Shown here: positions 14,503 through 23,859 of the stretch, piece by piece
Layout: every line of letters begins with the position of its first letter
How positions within the stretch are numbered: the stretch's first letter is position 1
Assembly (NCBI GenBank): GCA_036741355.1
Contig: DAINSK010000035.1
Coordinates: forward strand, 1 to 36,595
DNA: 36,595 nucleotides
Direction of reading: 5' to 3'
DNA from: JBBRGK01 sp036741355
GTDB taxonomy: Bacteria > Chloroflexota > Dehalococcoidia > CAUJGQ01
Program-made: the position numbers and the translations under genes
The notes under the pieces: generated by a model
Seen by the model: the letters and a program-made list of their open reading frames with translations, nothing else
The model's database searches: none
Told to the model about the DNA's origin: nothing

Positions 14503-17349
14503 TCACAGCAGCCGCTCCTGGCCCTGGCTGCCGCGCTTCGCCGCCTCCTCCAGCAGGCCGGCCCACTCGACCGCGAGCTGGTTGTAGAGCCCGGCGGCGG
14601 CGCGCTCGCCCGCCTTCTCGGCGGTGAGGAACAGCTCGGCCAGCAGCGCCGGCATCTCGCAGGCGCGCGGGTTCAGTTGCAGCACGGCGTCCGCGGCGGC
14701 GCCGCGCCCTTCTTTGTCGAGCAGCGCCGCCAGCAGCCCGGCCGCGCCGAACAGCGTCGGATGCTGCAGGAACGGCTCGGCGTTCTCCTGCCAGCGCTCC
14801 AGCAGCCGCTCGGGGCGCCAGAGCTTTACGCGGCCGCCGCCGGACTCCACCAGCGCGGCGCGCTCCAGCGCGTTGGGCGCGGTGCCCTTGGCGCGGGCGA
14901 GGTCCTGCGCCTCGCCGAAGAGCCCCTCGCGGAAGCCGCACTGCTCCAGCCAGACGAGCGCCCACTGGGTCTCGCTGTCGTAGTCTCCCTGCCGCTCGCG
15001 GAAGTAGGCGTCGATCTGGCCGTTGATGATCTGCAAGGCCTCGCGCACGGCGAGGCGGCTGCCGTCGGCCTTCTGCACCTCGGGGTAGCGCGAGTAGACG
15101 GCCATACCGGGGCCGATCGCCGCCTGCTGCAGGTCCACCGGCGCGACGCCGCCGGAGACGAGGGCGTGCAGCGCGTCCGGAAGCTCGCCCTCCAGCTCGT
15201 GCAGGAACTCGGCACGCCCCACCGGCCGCGCCCCCTCCGGCCGCGGCCGGCAGACGAGCACGATCGAGGAGGCAAGAGCGTTGGTACCGCTCGCCACCAT
15301 CCGGTTGGATAGCTCGCTGCGCATCGGCCAGGTACCGGTGATCTGAAAGCGGGCGCCGAGCAGCCCTTCGAGCATCGTCTCCCAGCCCGTGGAGGCGGAT
15401 CCCGCCGTGGCGCCATCGCCGCCGGCCTGGCTCTCGGCCTGCTTGAAGGCGTAGTAGACGGTCATCGGGTAGTCGGGCGCCTGGGCGTCGTGCAGCCGTA
15501 CGAAAGCCGCGCGTAGCCCCGTTTCGAAGAACTCCTCTGCCTCTTTTTTGCCACCTTTGAAGCGATAGGGCGTGGCGACCAGCTCCTGCGCCTTGGGCAC
15601 AAGCAGCGTCGAGAACAGGTCCGGGTAAATATCCTGCAGCGAGCGCCGCAGCCAGACATAGAAGAAGTCCGAGAGGTCCGCGTAACCGATATTGTCGTAA
15701 TAGGGTGGGTCAGTCGACACAACGAGGTTGTTGGGACTGTGGGAGCGGCCAGACGCATCTTCCTGATATACCTGCGCCTGCGCGAATGGCTGAACTTGAT
15801 CAAGAACCTCGCAAAGCGAGTTAATAGTGCCCTGAATGTCTCCGCCAGCGCCTGCGAGGGGATTAGTTTCTGTAAAGTCCCAGACCATAGGTAGTGCCTG
15901 CCGCACAAACGTGTGGCCCATTCTTCCCATTCCCGGTTCCCACGAGCATAGGCTGGTATTACGGTCCAACGCCTTATCCACGCCCATTGCGAGATACGTT
16001 CCTATCGCATCGCCGTAGGCCTGTACACCTACGCCGCCCTCGGCCAGTTGTAGACTGTCGTCAGGCAAACCAGCGATCACCGCATCTCGGTGCGCTCGGG
16101 CGCGCGCCTCATCCACGAGATCGCTGAAGGTCGTGAGCGCGACGAGCTGGCGGCGGGTGAAGAGCTTGTCGAATGTGTCGAGTCCGTAATTCACGCACCA
16201 AATATTGCGTGGATCGTCTGCGAGCGGTTCATGGGGTGCGTTCTCGGGTGGCTTGATTCGGGCATGCGTCTCCTGCTCCGGCGTCGGCCTCAGGTAAACA
16301 CGCTGGCGTTCCCCTTCCGCCACGACCGCCATGAGCTGAGCGCTCATCCGACCGGCCTTTGCCTCACACTTGATGTGCTGCTCCTCTGCCGCATGTCCGC
16401 AAGCGAGGCAACTGAACCGTGCGCCCCGCGCCAGCTTTGGAGATTCGGGCGGAGTTCCGGATCCGGTCTTGACCTCGAAGCGCACCACGGGCGGCTTCAC
16501 TGAGCGGTCCACCTGCGGCTCGACCCATGCCTGCTTGCCCGGCTTGGTTGAGAGCGCGAAGGAGCGCACCAGCGGCATTTGGGCGCCACAGGCCGGGTTG
16601 GGGCATTTGACCGTCCGCGCCCACAGCCAGGCGATCACCGTCGCCTCGCGGCCGTCCGGGAGCCTCGCCTTCGGGTAGAGATGGCCGATGCGACGCTCGG
16701 CCTCGTCGCGCATCCACTTGCCGTAGTAGCGCACGTCGGCGGCCAGGCCGGCGGCGCCTTTCCAGGCCGCCCCCGCGCCGCGCCCCCGGTCCTGCGGGTT
16801 CACCGGCGGCCACCCGGCGAACTTCGGCGGGATCTCGATCAGCGCCTTGGTGATCAGCACGGCCACCGGGTTGAGGTCGCTGGCGTGCGCCTCCAGCCCC
16901 AGCCGCTGCGCTTCCAGCGGGATCGAGCCGCCGCCGCAGAACGGGTCCAGCACCGGCGGCGGTTTCCCATCGGTGGCGGCGTCGATCAGGCCGCGCGCCG
17001 TGGTCAGCACGTACTCGTCGTTGCTGTTCTCCCACTTCACCAGCTTTCCAATGAAGGCGAACAGCCGGTGGCGCCGCTGCTCTCCCGGGGGAAGACCATC
17101 CCATTCGGGCGGTAGTGGATCCGGCGGCGGCAGCGCGTCGATCCGCTCAAGGAGCGCGGGCGGCACGTCCGGCTGGTCGGGGTCGTCGACGATTGAGGCG
17201 AACAGCACGGCGCGGCAGGTCGCGAGCGGCCGGCGCGCCCACCAGAGGTGCAGCGTCGAGGGATGGCCGTGGCGGATCGACTTCTCGCGCGCCGATTCCG
17301 CATTGATAGCTTTGAGCGGCAGCGCCACCTCGATCAGCTTTTTGCGCAT
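14503..17349 (-). CDS. DUF1156 adenine-specific DNA methylase with Zn-ribbon cysteines
   Basis: This encodes 948 residues. The N-terminus KLIEVALPLKAINAESAREK, then SIRHGHPSTLHLWWARRP, is the DUF1156 hallmark. The SAM-binding motif is LDPFCGGGSIPLEA (135-144); the catalytic motif is TDPPYYDNIGYADLSDFF, with DPPY at 547-550, as in amino-methyltransferases making N6-methyladenine or N4-methylcytosine. Between them two cysteine pairs, CPNPAC (249, 254) and CLAC (314, 317), form a likely Zn ribbon (COG1743). The ~350-residue C-terminal part is helical and may recognise the target. A GGGGGA run lies 8 bases before ATG 17349. The partner ATPase follows. This family includes the PglXI methylase of type 3 BREX, as I recall. 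Modification of host DNA is the expected role. Confidence 0.93.
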   Translation of the reverse strand: MRKKLIEVALPLKAINAESAREKSIRHGHPSTLHLWWARRPLATCRAVLFASIVDDPDQPDVPPALLERIDALPPPDPLPPEWDGLPPGEQRRHRLFAFIGKLVKWENSNDEYVLTTARGLIDAATDGKPPPVLDPFCGGGSIPLEAQRLGLEAHASDLNPVAVLITKALIEIPPKFAGWPPVNPQDRGRGAGAAWKGAAGLAADVRYYGKWMRDEAERRIGHLYPKARLPDGREATVIAWLWARTVKCPNPACGAQMPLVRSFALSTKPGKQAWVEPQVDRSVKPPVVRFEVKTGSGTPPESPKLARGARFSCLACGHAAEEQHIKCEAKAGRMSAQLMAVVAEGERQRVYLRPTPEQETHARIKPPENAPHEPLADDPRNIWCVNYGLDTFDKLFTRRQLVALTTFSDLVDEARARAHRDAVIAGLPDDSLQLAEGGVGVQAYGDAIGTYLAMGVDKALDRNTSLCSWEPGMGRMGHTFVRQALPMVWDFTETNPLAGAGGDIQGTINSLCEVLDQVQPFAQAQVYQEDASGRSHSPNNLVVSTDPPYYDNIGYADLSDFFYVWLRRSLQDIYPDLFSTLLVPKAQELVATPYRFKGGKKEAEEFFETGLRAAFVRLHDAQAPDYPMTVYYAFKQAESQAGGDGATAGSASTGWETMLEGLLGARFQITGTWPMRSELSNRMVASGTNALASSIVLVCRPRPEGARPVGRAEFLHELEGELPDALHALVSGGVAPVDLQQAAIGPGMAVYSRYPEVQKADGSRLAVREALQIINGQIDAYFRERQGDYDSETQWALVWLEQCGFREGLFGEAQDLARAKGTAPNALERAALVESGGGRVKLWRPERLLERWQENAEPFLQHPTLFGAAGLLAALLDKEGRGAAADAVLQLNPRACEMPALLAELFLTAEKAGERAAAGLYNQLAVEWAGLLEEAAKRGSQGQERLL

Positions 17350-17465
17350 GCACGGTCCCCCGCCGCTCTGACAGCCGGCCTATCGCGTAGCCAAAGCGCT
17401 GCCAGGAAAACTCGCGGCCGTTCGATAGTACCCGACAGGGCAGGTGCATGAAAGGCGCAACCGGA

Positions 17466-17891
17466 TCACGAAAGCTCGGTGCTCACGTCGAATCCACGCT
17501 TCAACAGGTCCGCGGCAATCGAGTTCCAGACTTCGCGGGCATCCCGAACGGCCTGGCTGGCCTCGGTCGCTGTTACGGTTAGCCGTGCATCCGGATAGCG
17601 GACCGCGACTGCATACTCGATGAGAAGTCCGAAGGCAGGATAACTGACTTTGACGTCCCAGCCTGCCGGGAGACGATCGCGGAGCTCATCGAGATCATGG
17701 ATCTTCGCCACGGGTACACCCGAAAAGATGAGCGCGGCCTTCAGAACCTTCTCGATCGCCTGCTGGGCGGAGAAGCAGGCATGCCGCGGTTGGCCACTCA
17801 GGCTTGCGGTGGTAGCTTGGGCAAATTCCAGATCCTCTCGGGCCGACAGCAGCCAGTCGCGGACCTGCTGCAGCCGGCTACTCCCGGTCAT
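17466..17891 (-). CDS. HEPN-domain protein, partner of the MNT nucleotidyltransferase
   Basis: This encodes 141 residues starting at ATG 17891, which overlaps the end of the upstream gene by 14 bases. The pattern VRDWLLSAREDLEFAQ, then ACFSAQQAIEKVLKAALIFS, KIHDLDELRDRLP and EYAVAVRYPD is the classic small HEPN domain found beside minimal nucleotidyltransferases. In characterised MNT/HEPN pairs the HEPN protein is an RNase toxin neutralised by AMPylation from MNT. A clear R-x4-6-H motif is not obvious here, so catalytic status is uncertain. It sits between the helicase/MNT genes and the methylase inside the operon, 116 bases before the latter. Confidence 0.88.
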   Translation of the reverse strand: MTGSSRLQQVRDWLLSAREDLEFAQATTASLSGQPRHACFSAQQAIEKVLKAALIFSGVPVAKIHDLDELRDRLPAGWDVKVSYPAFGLLIEYAVAVRYPDARLTVTATEASQAVRDAREVWNSIAADLLKRGFDVSTELS

Positions 17892-20169
17892 ACAGGACCC
17901 GACCCTCGCGCAACGCCGAATAGAGGACACTGCTCGGCAGGTCGCCGCGCTCGGCGATATCTTCAGGATCGGTGACCAGCACGTCCTTTCCGATCGGTAT
18001 GTCCACGAGCGCTTTTCTAATCTGTGCCGCGGCCTCCCGGCGGTCCGTGACCGCGGGAAGGACGACAAGCAGGTCCACGTCGCTATCCACTGCCTGCTGA
18101 CCGCGTGCATATGAACCGAAGAGGATCACCCGCAGCGGGCGGAACTCGTGCACGATCCGGTCGGTCATCTCGCGGATTAACACCGCAGCGGGTATCTCAG
18201 TTCCCTGAGCGATGGTGGCTTCAGCTGTCGGCGACCCGGCAGCAGGCGGAGCCACGGTCTGTATGTCGAGTACAGGAGCTAGGTGCGAGCCGTCAATACC
18301 TTCCCCCTGTGCCGCGGCCTCCACTGTGGGCCGCAGTTCTACAGCGCGAAGGGTCAATAGCGCATCTACGACGAGCGTGGTCAGCGGCTCCCGTGCCGTC
18401 GTCTCCGGCAGGAGGCCGTGTGCAACCTCATTGCGGAGGTTCTTGCCCTGCTGCTCGGTGAACAAGAACTGCAGGTAGAAGACGAAATCCTCGCCCAGAC
18501 CCTGCCGCAACAGATCAGTCTTGAGTACGTCGCCGAGCGTAATGGCCTGCATCACACCGTCGCGGATACCAGTCGTGGGCAGCCCCATCTTTCCGATCAG
18601 GCGGCGCAGGGTATCTTCCACCTGCGGGACCAGCACGTGCAGAGCGCTGATGTAATCGCGGGCGAAGTAGCGCTCGATCCCAGTACGCAGTAACGGCAGC
18701 TTATCTTCGTCAAACACCACGCCCGACGCGAGAAAATCGACGATCGCATCGGCGGTCCACCGGCCCAGATCGGCCATACGTCGGTATAAGCGGGCCAGAT
18801 AGACGGCCGCGAGATCGACGTGAATGCCGTAATGCAGGAACAGTTCGGTAGTCCGTTTCTCCTCGTCGGTGTAGGCAGTAGCAATGCGCCGCGGTCCATT
18901 GAAGATGGCACGTGGGAAGATGTGCGAGAGCGGGAATTCCTTTTGCGCTCCCTCGGCAGCTACCGCTACTGAGCGCTTGTCTGGGGCGCGATCCCACAGC
19001 TGTATGAAGCGGGCCAGCGACTCCGCCGGAGCAAGCTTGGCCAGTTCGTCGGCCAGCGTATCGAGTTCGGTGAAATCCAGCCGAACCGGTGTTCCCAGCG
19101 CGCCCATCTCCGATAGGCCTGCTTCGTTCGCCCGTTCGATCCGGCGCTTCAGGTCGTCCAGCCGGTCGGTGATGCCCTTGCTCATGTAGTGTTGAAACGC
19201 TTCGTGCAGGAACATGCTTTGCACCAGGCGCGAATCGCCCGCGCGGAGAGACGCCTGCTCTTCGATGACCTCGCCAAGGGCGAGGTCGGCCTGGTGCTCC
19301 GCCGCAGGATCTTTCAGGCGGCGCGCGAACTCGGCCAGCCGAGCGTATGCTACCCGCGCCTGGAATAGCCTATCGCTCCCGGCGGTTCGATAGGCGTCAG
19401 CCGCCATCTCGGCGTACCGCCTGCCGGCCTGCAGTTCTGCCTCGGATACCAGGCGCTTGGGCAGGCTGAGCAGCCAGCAGAGTAGACGCATGGTCAGTGG
19501 CGGATAACCCTCGCTGGCTGAGCAGTCCAGTTCCTGCAACAACGCCCGCTTTGCGGCATCGATCAGCGGTTGGTTGCGTAAAGCCAGTGCGAGCTGCAAA
19601 GCCCGCGCAATCGCATCGACCCGCTCGGACATGCCAGGGCGCGCAAGCCAGGGGACGCTATCGAGGTAGGCCTGCGCCGCTGCAAGCGCCCAGCGATATC
19701 CGCCCTGGAGCGACCACAGCAGGTCCGCGTAGCGAGCGCGGTGGACTGCCGACGGCGTGGCCTGTTCCCGCTGAGCTAGGTAGTCGAACAAGCTATCGCG
19801 GTCCGGCATCGCGGCGACGTTCGGAAACACGGGCACCTCAGGCGTTCCGAGCACTGGTGTCCACCTGGCTTGGTGAGACAGGTCCGGGTCGGGCAGCTCG
19901 GTACGGAAAGTCCAGGCCAGCTCCTCGTACCTGATCGGCTGTAGCTCCGGGGTTTCGGCCAGATCGGTATCTTCAGCGCGGATGCGAAGCTTGCGAACGC
20001 CATCAGCACGAACATACGGCCTTTGGCCGGGATCAGCTTCGAGCTCGGAAAGCAGAGTATCGAACGCTGCAAGCAGAGAGGCAACCGCCTCCGTTATACT
20101 AAGGCCGCCACGAGTCTCGCTAGCCATGCTCAATGCCTCGGCTGCCCTAATGAAGCGCAGTTCGATCAT
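17878..20169 (-). CDS. DUF4209-like protein fused to a C-terminal MNT nucleotidyltransferase
   Basis: This encodes 763 residues from ATG 20169; a TTG at 20181 is also in frame. Residues ~1-400 are helical with TPR-like character. Residues ~430-610 match DUF4209, ending in GKNLRNEVAHGLLPETT with R-N-x-x-A-H at 579-584, a HEPN-superfamily motif. After a Pro/Ala linker, residues ~665-763 are a minimal nucleotidyltransferase: LRVILFGSYARG (685-690) and DSDVDLLVVLP (695-699). MNT domains can AMPylate HEPN toxins. This one carries its own HEPN-like domain and overlaps a separate HEPN gene by 14 bases. It begins 23 bases after the helicase stop. A sensor-plus-antitoxin role is inference. Confidence 0.85.
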   Translation of the reverse strand: MIELRFIRAAEALSMASETRGGLSITEAVASLLAAFDTLLSELEADPGQRPYVRADGVRKLRIRAEDTDLAETPELQPIRYEELAWTFRTELPDPDLSHQARWTPVLGTPEVPVFPNVAAMPDRDSLFDYLAQREQATPSAVHRARYADLLWSLQGGYRWALAAAQAYLDSVPWLARPGMSERVDAIARALQLALALRNQPLIDAAKRALLQELDCSASEGYPPLTMRLLCWLLSLPKRLVSEAELQAGRRYAEMAADAYRTAGSDRLFQARVAYARLAEFARRLKDPAAEHQADLALGEVIEEQASLRAGDSRLVQSMFLHEAFQHYMSKGITDRLDDLKRRIERANEAGLSEMGALGTPVRLDFTELDTLADELAKLAPAESLARFIQLWDRAPDKRSVAVAAEGAQKEFPLSHIFPRAIFNGPRRIATAYTDEEKRTTELFLHYGIHVDLAAVYLARLYRRMADLGRWTADAIVDFLASGVVFDEDKLPLLRTGIERYFARDYISALHVLVPQVEDTLRRLIGKMGLPTTGIRDGVMQAITLGDVLKTDLLRQGLGEDFVFYLQFLFTEQQGKNLRNEVAHGLLPETTAREPLTTLVVDALLTLRAVELRPTVEAAAQGEGIDGSHLAPVLDIQTVAPPAAGSPTAEATIAQGTEIPAAVLIREMTDRIVHEFRPLRVILFGSYARGQQAVDSDVDLLVVLPAVTDRREAAAQIRKALVDIPIGKDVLVTDPEDIAERGDLPSSVLYSALREGRVLYDRE

Positions 20170-20192
20170 ACCGCGCTGCAAGCGCAGCCGCC

Positions 20193-23100
20193 TCAGTCGC
20201 CGGGAACGGGGACGGCGGCTCCCTCCAGCAGCTTGTCGATATCGAAGGTCACCGCGGTGACGCCGAACAGGGGACCAATGGCACGCTGCCCTGCGGTCGG
20301 GTCCTGTACGAAGCGCACCGACTCGACGGCACCGTCGCGCACCAGCGCGATCGCTAGATAGTAGTCGTCGCGCGTGTTCATGGCTACAAGCAACTCGTTT
20401 CGCGTCAGCGAAACCGTCTCCTGATCGGCCTGGCGGCCCTTCACTTCGATCAGCCGGCTGCGCCCGCAGCCGGGGTCCCAGGATTCGATGTCGAAGCCTC
20501 GGTCGTGTTCATGCACATCCTTCGGCACGCGACCGGCTGCGATTTCGGCTGCCATAACCGCGTCCATCGCCAGAAGCTCGATCAGCCGCCGCGCCGCCGG
20601 GTCGGCTGTGGGCGCCGCCGCGGCCGGAAGCAGCGTGCTGGGCGGCACCACCAGAGCGGCGGCGCGCACGATCGGCGGCTGCGGGCTGAGCAGGCACTCA
20701 CGGTCGAGCTCGTCCATGCGCCGGTTGAGACGCACCCGCAACTCTTCGGCCTGGGCCTCCGCCCGATCCGGATTCATGCGAGGCTGTCTCCCCGCGAGCT
20801 CCTGATCGCGCAACCACGCCGCGCGCCCGTCCTGGTGCACGATCTCACCGGTCAATCGCTCGTAGACCGCATCGCGCACCTTCACTACCTGTTCATTGCG
20901 AAAGTCGAGCACGCGGCGCAGATGCGGCTCTACCAGGTGGGAGACGGCGAACAGCCGTGCTTCGGCCTCGGGGTCGCGGCGCGCCAGCGCCCCGCCGCGC
21001 AAGGCGGGTAGAGCCGGCTGTTCAGCCTCGTTCGGCGCGTCGTAGTCCAGATGAGGGGCGGAGCCGGCGTTGTGCGCTATGCCTTGCGCATCGAGCTCGA
21101 CGAAATGAAACTCACGCGAGGCAAGCCTCCTGTCGCCCGCGCGATTCAGCGTACCATCCACGATATCCTGCTGCAGGCATACGAGCGCCCGCGGCCCCGC
21201 GGCCTCCGCCTCCTGCCTGCGGTCAACGAGGACCGCTCCCCGGCGCAGGACGCTGCCAAAGCGCTCGATCAGCAGGTCAATCACGCCTTCCAACAACGGG
21301 TGACCGGGCGTGAGCAATTCGGCCGGTCCGGGCTTGCCGTCCATGTACATTAGGCGGCGCTCGAAGCAGATGCGTTCGTAGCGGCGCAACACCGGCGGGC
21401 CGGCGGCGCGGCCGGGATCGCGGCGTTGAAGCTCGGCCGGTACGTGTGAAATCTGGTACCGCTGCGGTTCGCGCTCGTAAATCGTGCCGCCAATGGTGCG
21501 GAACGCTTCAAGAAAGAAGGCGGCGATCGAACGGGGTACCAGCCGCATGATCTCAGCCCGCTGCAGGAGGCCGCGGGCACGCAGCACCTGCTCCATGCCG
21601 AACTGCTGCGCGTTCAACGCCCGCTCACGCAGCAGCTTCTCCAGGCTGTCGCGGTCCACGGCGCCCTCGATCCGCTCCTCCAACCGGCGCTTGACCTCCG
21701 GGTCGTCGCCGTAGCGGATCGCATCCATCAGCAGCTCTCGCAACGGCCGGTCCTGGAATAGTTCGCCGAGCACATCGAACACTCTGCCGCCCAGCGCCTC
21801 AGCTTCACTGGCGAGCTTCTCCAGCAGACGCTGGTAGACAGCGCCTTCGCGCGTCTCATGCGCCACCAGGTTCCAGACGTGGCAGACCTCGCGCTGGCCG
21901 AAGCGGTGGATGCGGCCGAAGCGCTGCTCCAGCCGGTTGGGGTTCCAGGGCAGGTCGTAGTTCACCATAAGGTGAGCCCGCTGCAGATTCACGCCCTCAC
22001 CGGCGGCGTCGGTGGCGACAAGGACGATGGCGTCCTCGTCGTTGAGGAACCGCTCCTGTTCGGCGCGGCGCTCTTCGCGGCCCAGCCCGCCGTGGATGCG
22101 CACGACGCGCTCATGCGAGCTGAGGTAGGTGCCGATGCGATCGACCAGGTACTCCAGCGTGTCGCGGTGTTCCGTGAAGATGATCAGCTTACGACGGCGG
22201 CCCCGGGGGTCGAACATCTGCTCGCCGCGTTCCAGCAGCCCGCGCAACGCTACCCACTTGCTGTCGTGCTCGTGCTGCCGCACCTGCTTCGCCAGCACCA
22301 CCAGGCGGTCGAGTACGTCGACTTCGCGATCCAGTTCGGCGACCGTGCGCGCCGTCGTGGCCTGATCGACGATCTGCTCGATCTCCTGCTCACCCTCATC
22401 CTCGAGCTCGTCTTCCAGTTCGTCCGCGTCGCGGGCGCGCCCTCGCGTCAGGGTGCTATCGTCAGAAAGTGACGCGACGTTGTGGCGAAGCTTCCACTCG
22501 CCGAGCGTCTCAGAGAGCCGCTTGCGGCGGCGCTCCAGCGAACGCAGGATCGCTTCCGGCGACGAGGCAAGCCGTCGCTGCAGCATCGTGAGTGCGAAGC
22601 CGACGACCGTGCCGCGCCGCTTCGCTTCGCCACCCTCGACGCCAAGCGCGTCGGCGCGATTCATCTCGGCGGAAACGTAGTGGGTGACGGACTCGTAGAG
22701 CCGCGACTCCAGCTCGCTCAGCGCATAGGCGACAGTGTAGGCGCGGCGCTCAGGGAACAGGCGGTGACCGTCGAAGTCGAGCAGCTCTTCTTTAGTGACG
22801 CGGTGCATGATGTCCGACACGTCAACGTGATGCGCCCCGGTGCGGAAGCGGCCCTCGAAGCGGTCGCCGTCGAGTAGCCGCAGGAAGAGCTGGAAATCCT
22901 CTTCCTTGCCGCGGTGCGGCGTCGCGGTGAGGAGCAGCAGGTCGCGCGTCTTTTGGGAAAGCGTCTGCACGAGCTGGTACCGTTCGGTTTCCTTGACCTC
23001 GCCGCCCGAGAAACTCGCGCTGCATTTGTGAGCCTCGTCCACGACGACCAGGTCCCAGTCGTCGGCGGCTTCCAGTCTCGCGCGGACTGCCTCGCGCTTG

Positions 23101-23732
23101 GCGTAATCGAGGCGCACGATGCTGTAAGGGCGCTCGTCCCACGGATTGCCGGTGGCGCTTTCCTCGACGTCGCCGCGCCCGACGATACCGAAGCGCAGCC
23201 CGAACTTCTGTTCCAGCTCGTCCTGCCACTGCTCGGCGAGCTGTCCCGGACAGACGATGAGGCACCGCTCAAGCGACGACCGCAGCACCAGCTCCTTGAT
23301 CAGCAGGCCGGTCATGATCGTCTTGCCCGCGCCGGGGTCGTCGGCCAGCAAATAACGCAGCGGCTGACGCTGCAGCATTGTCTCGTAGACGGCCGTGATC
23401 TGGTGGGGCAGCGGCTCGACGGCTGAGGCGCTAAGCGCAAGCGCGGGGTCGAACAGATACGCGTTGTGGATGCGCAGTGCTTCGAGCACGAGCCGGAACA
23501 GGGCTCCGTCGGCGTCGTACACCCACGCGGAGCCGGCATCAGCAAGCTCCAGGCTGGGCTCTTGCCAGCGGTAGACGAGCGTGGTTTCCGGCCGGGTGCT
23601 GCCCTCCGGCGTGTAGGTCAGCGAGATGGCGCCGTCGCCGATCCACTCAACCCCGGCGATGCGAACCGGTCGGTCGTGCGCAACGCCGCGCACCACAGCA
23701 CCCGGAGTGAGCTCTTCGAGTCTAGCGGGCAT
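20193..23732 (-). CDS. SNF2-family helicase with C-terminal DUF3883 domain
   Basis: This encodes 1179 residues. Superfamily 2 motifs are LPHQITAVYE (Q-like), LLADDPGAGKTIMTG (Walker A, ~131-139), VVVDEAHK (DEAH at 232-235), LLLTATPHRG (268-275), KLIIFTEHRDTLEYLV, VATDAAGEGVNL and QRFGRIHRFGQ (603-613). An acidic insert (ELEDELEDEGEQEIEQ, ~438-453) lies between lobes. The last ~120 residues, GFDIESWDPG, LIEVKGR and SLTRNELLVA, form a DUF3883 domain (related to restriction-endonuclease-like folds), which may bind or cut DNA. It resembles BrxHII of type 3 BREX and DrmD of DISARM. First gene of the operon; likely a DNA translocase. Confidence 0.93.
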   Translation of the reverse strand: MPARLEELTPGAVVRGVAHDRPVRIAGVEWIGDGAISLTYTPEGSTRPETTLVYRWQEPSLELADAGSAWVYDADGALFRLVLEALRIHNAYLFDPALALSASAVEPLPHQITAVYETMLQRQPLRYLLADDPGAGKTIMTGLLIKELVLRSSLERCLIVCPGQLAEQWQDELEQKFGLRFGIVGRGDVEESATGNPWDERPYSIVRLDYAKREAVRARLEAADDWDLVVVDEAHKCSASFSGGEVKETERYQLVQTLSQKTRDLLLLTATPHRGKEEDFQLFLRLLDGDRFEGRFRTGAHHVDVSDIMHRVTKEELLDFDGHRLFPERRAYTVAYALSELESRLYESVTHYVSAEMNRADALGVEGGEAKRRGTVVGFALTMLQRRLASSPEAILRSLERRRKRLSETLGEWKLRHNVASLSDDSTLTRGRARDADELEDELEDEGEQEIEQIVDQATTARTVAELDREVDVLDRLVVLAKQVRQHEHDSKWVALRGLLERGEQMFDPRGRRRKLIIFTEHRDTLEYLVDRIGTYLSSHERVVRIHGGLGREERRAEQERFLNDEDAIVLVATDAAGEGVNLQRAHLMVNYDLPWNPNRLEQRFGRIHRFGQREVCHVWNLVAHETREGAVYQRLLEKLASEAEALGGRVFDVLGELFQDRPLRELLMDAIRYGDDPEVKRRLEERIEGAVDRDSLEKLLRERALNAQQFGMEQVLRARGLLQRAEIMRLVPRSIAAFFLEAFRTIGGTIYEREPQRYQISHVPAELQRRDPGRAAGPPVLRRYERICFERRLMYMDGKPGPAELLTPGHPLLEGVIDLLIERFGSVLRRGAVLVDRRQEAEAAGPRALVCLQQDIVDGTLNRAGDRRLASREFHFVELDAQGIAHNAGSAPHLDYDAPNEAEQPALPALRGGALARRDPEAEARLFAVSHLVEPHLRRVLDFRNEQVVKVRDAVYERLTGEIVHQDGRAAWLRDQELAGRQPRMNPDRAEAQAEELRVRLNRRMDELDRECLLSPQPPIVRAAALVVPPSTLLPAAAAPTADPAARRLIELLAMDAVMAAEIAAGRVPKDVHEHDRGFDIESWDPGCGRSRLIEVKGRQADQETVSLTRNELLVAMNTRDDYYLAIALVRDGAVESVRFVQDPTAGQRAIGPLFGVTAVTFDIDKLLEGAAVPVPGD

Positions 23733-23783
23733 ATAGGTTCGTCCATCGGGAAGTCTTTCCGCGGTGGGGAGGCGCGGACCCTC

Positions 23784-23803
23784 ATAGTATTACGAGCGTC
23801 GTA
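23784..23803 (-). promoter_or_regulatory. candidate promoter/operator of the defence operon
   Basis: A 13-bp palindrome TACGA-GCG-TCGTA lies at 23791-23803. Reading the minus strand, it is followed at once by a -10-like TACTAT (23789-23784), about 50 bases before the helicase ATG. No strong -35 box is seen. A dyad abutting the -10 could be a repressor site; the binder is unknown and no regulator gene lies in the operon. Confidence 0.4.
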
Positions 23804-23859
23804 CACCGGCCAGCAGCCCCGCCGCATAGTGCAGCGCCCGCACCAGACGCAGGTTCGCA

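Noticed and set aside
14272..15312. 346-codon plus-strand frame opposite the methylase gene
   Set aside because: No recognisable motif; it mirrors the codon structure of the DUF1156 gene on the other strand.
10887..23732. A complete canonical BREX or DISARM system
   Set aside because: No PglZ, BrxA, BrxF, BrxL, DrmA, DrmB or DrmC protein is encoded in the window; only the helicase/methylase/ATPase part corresponds.
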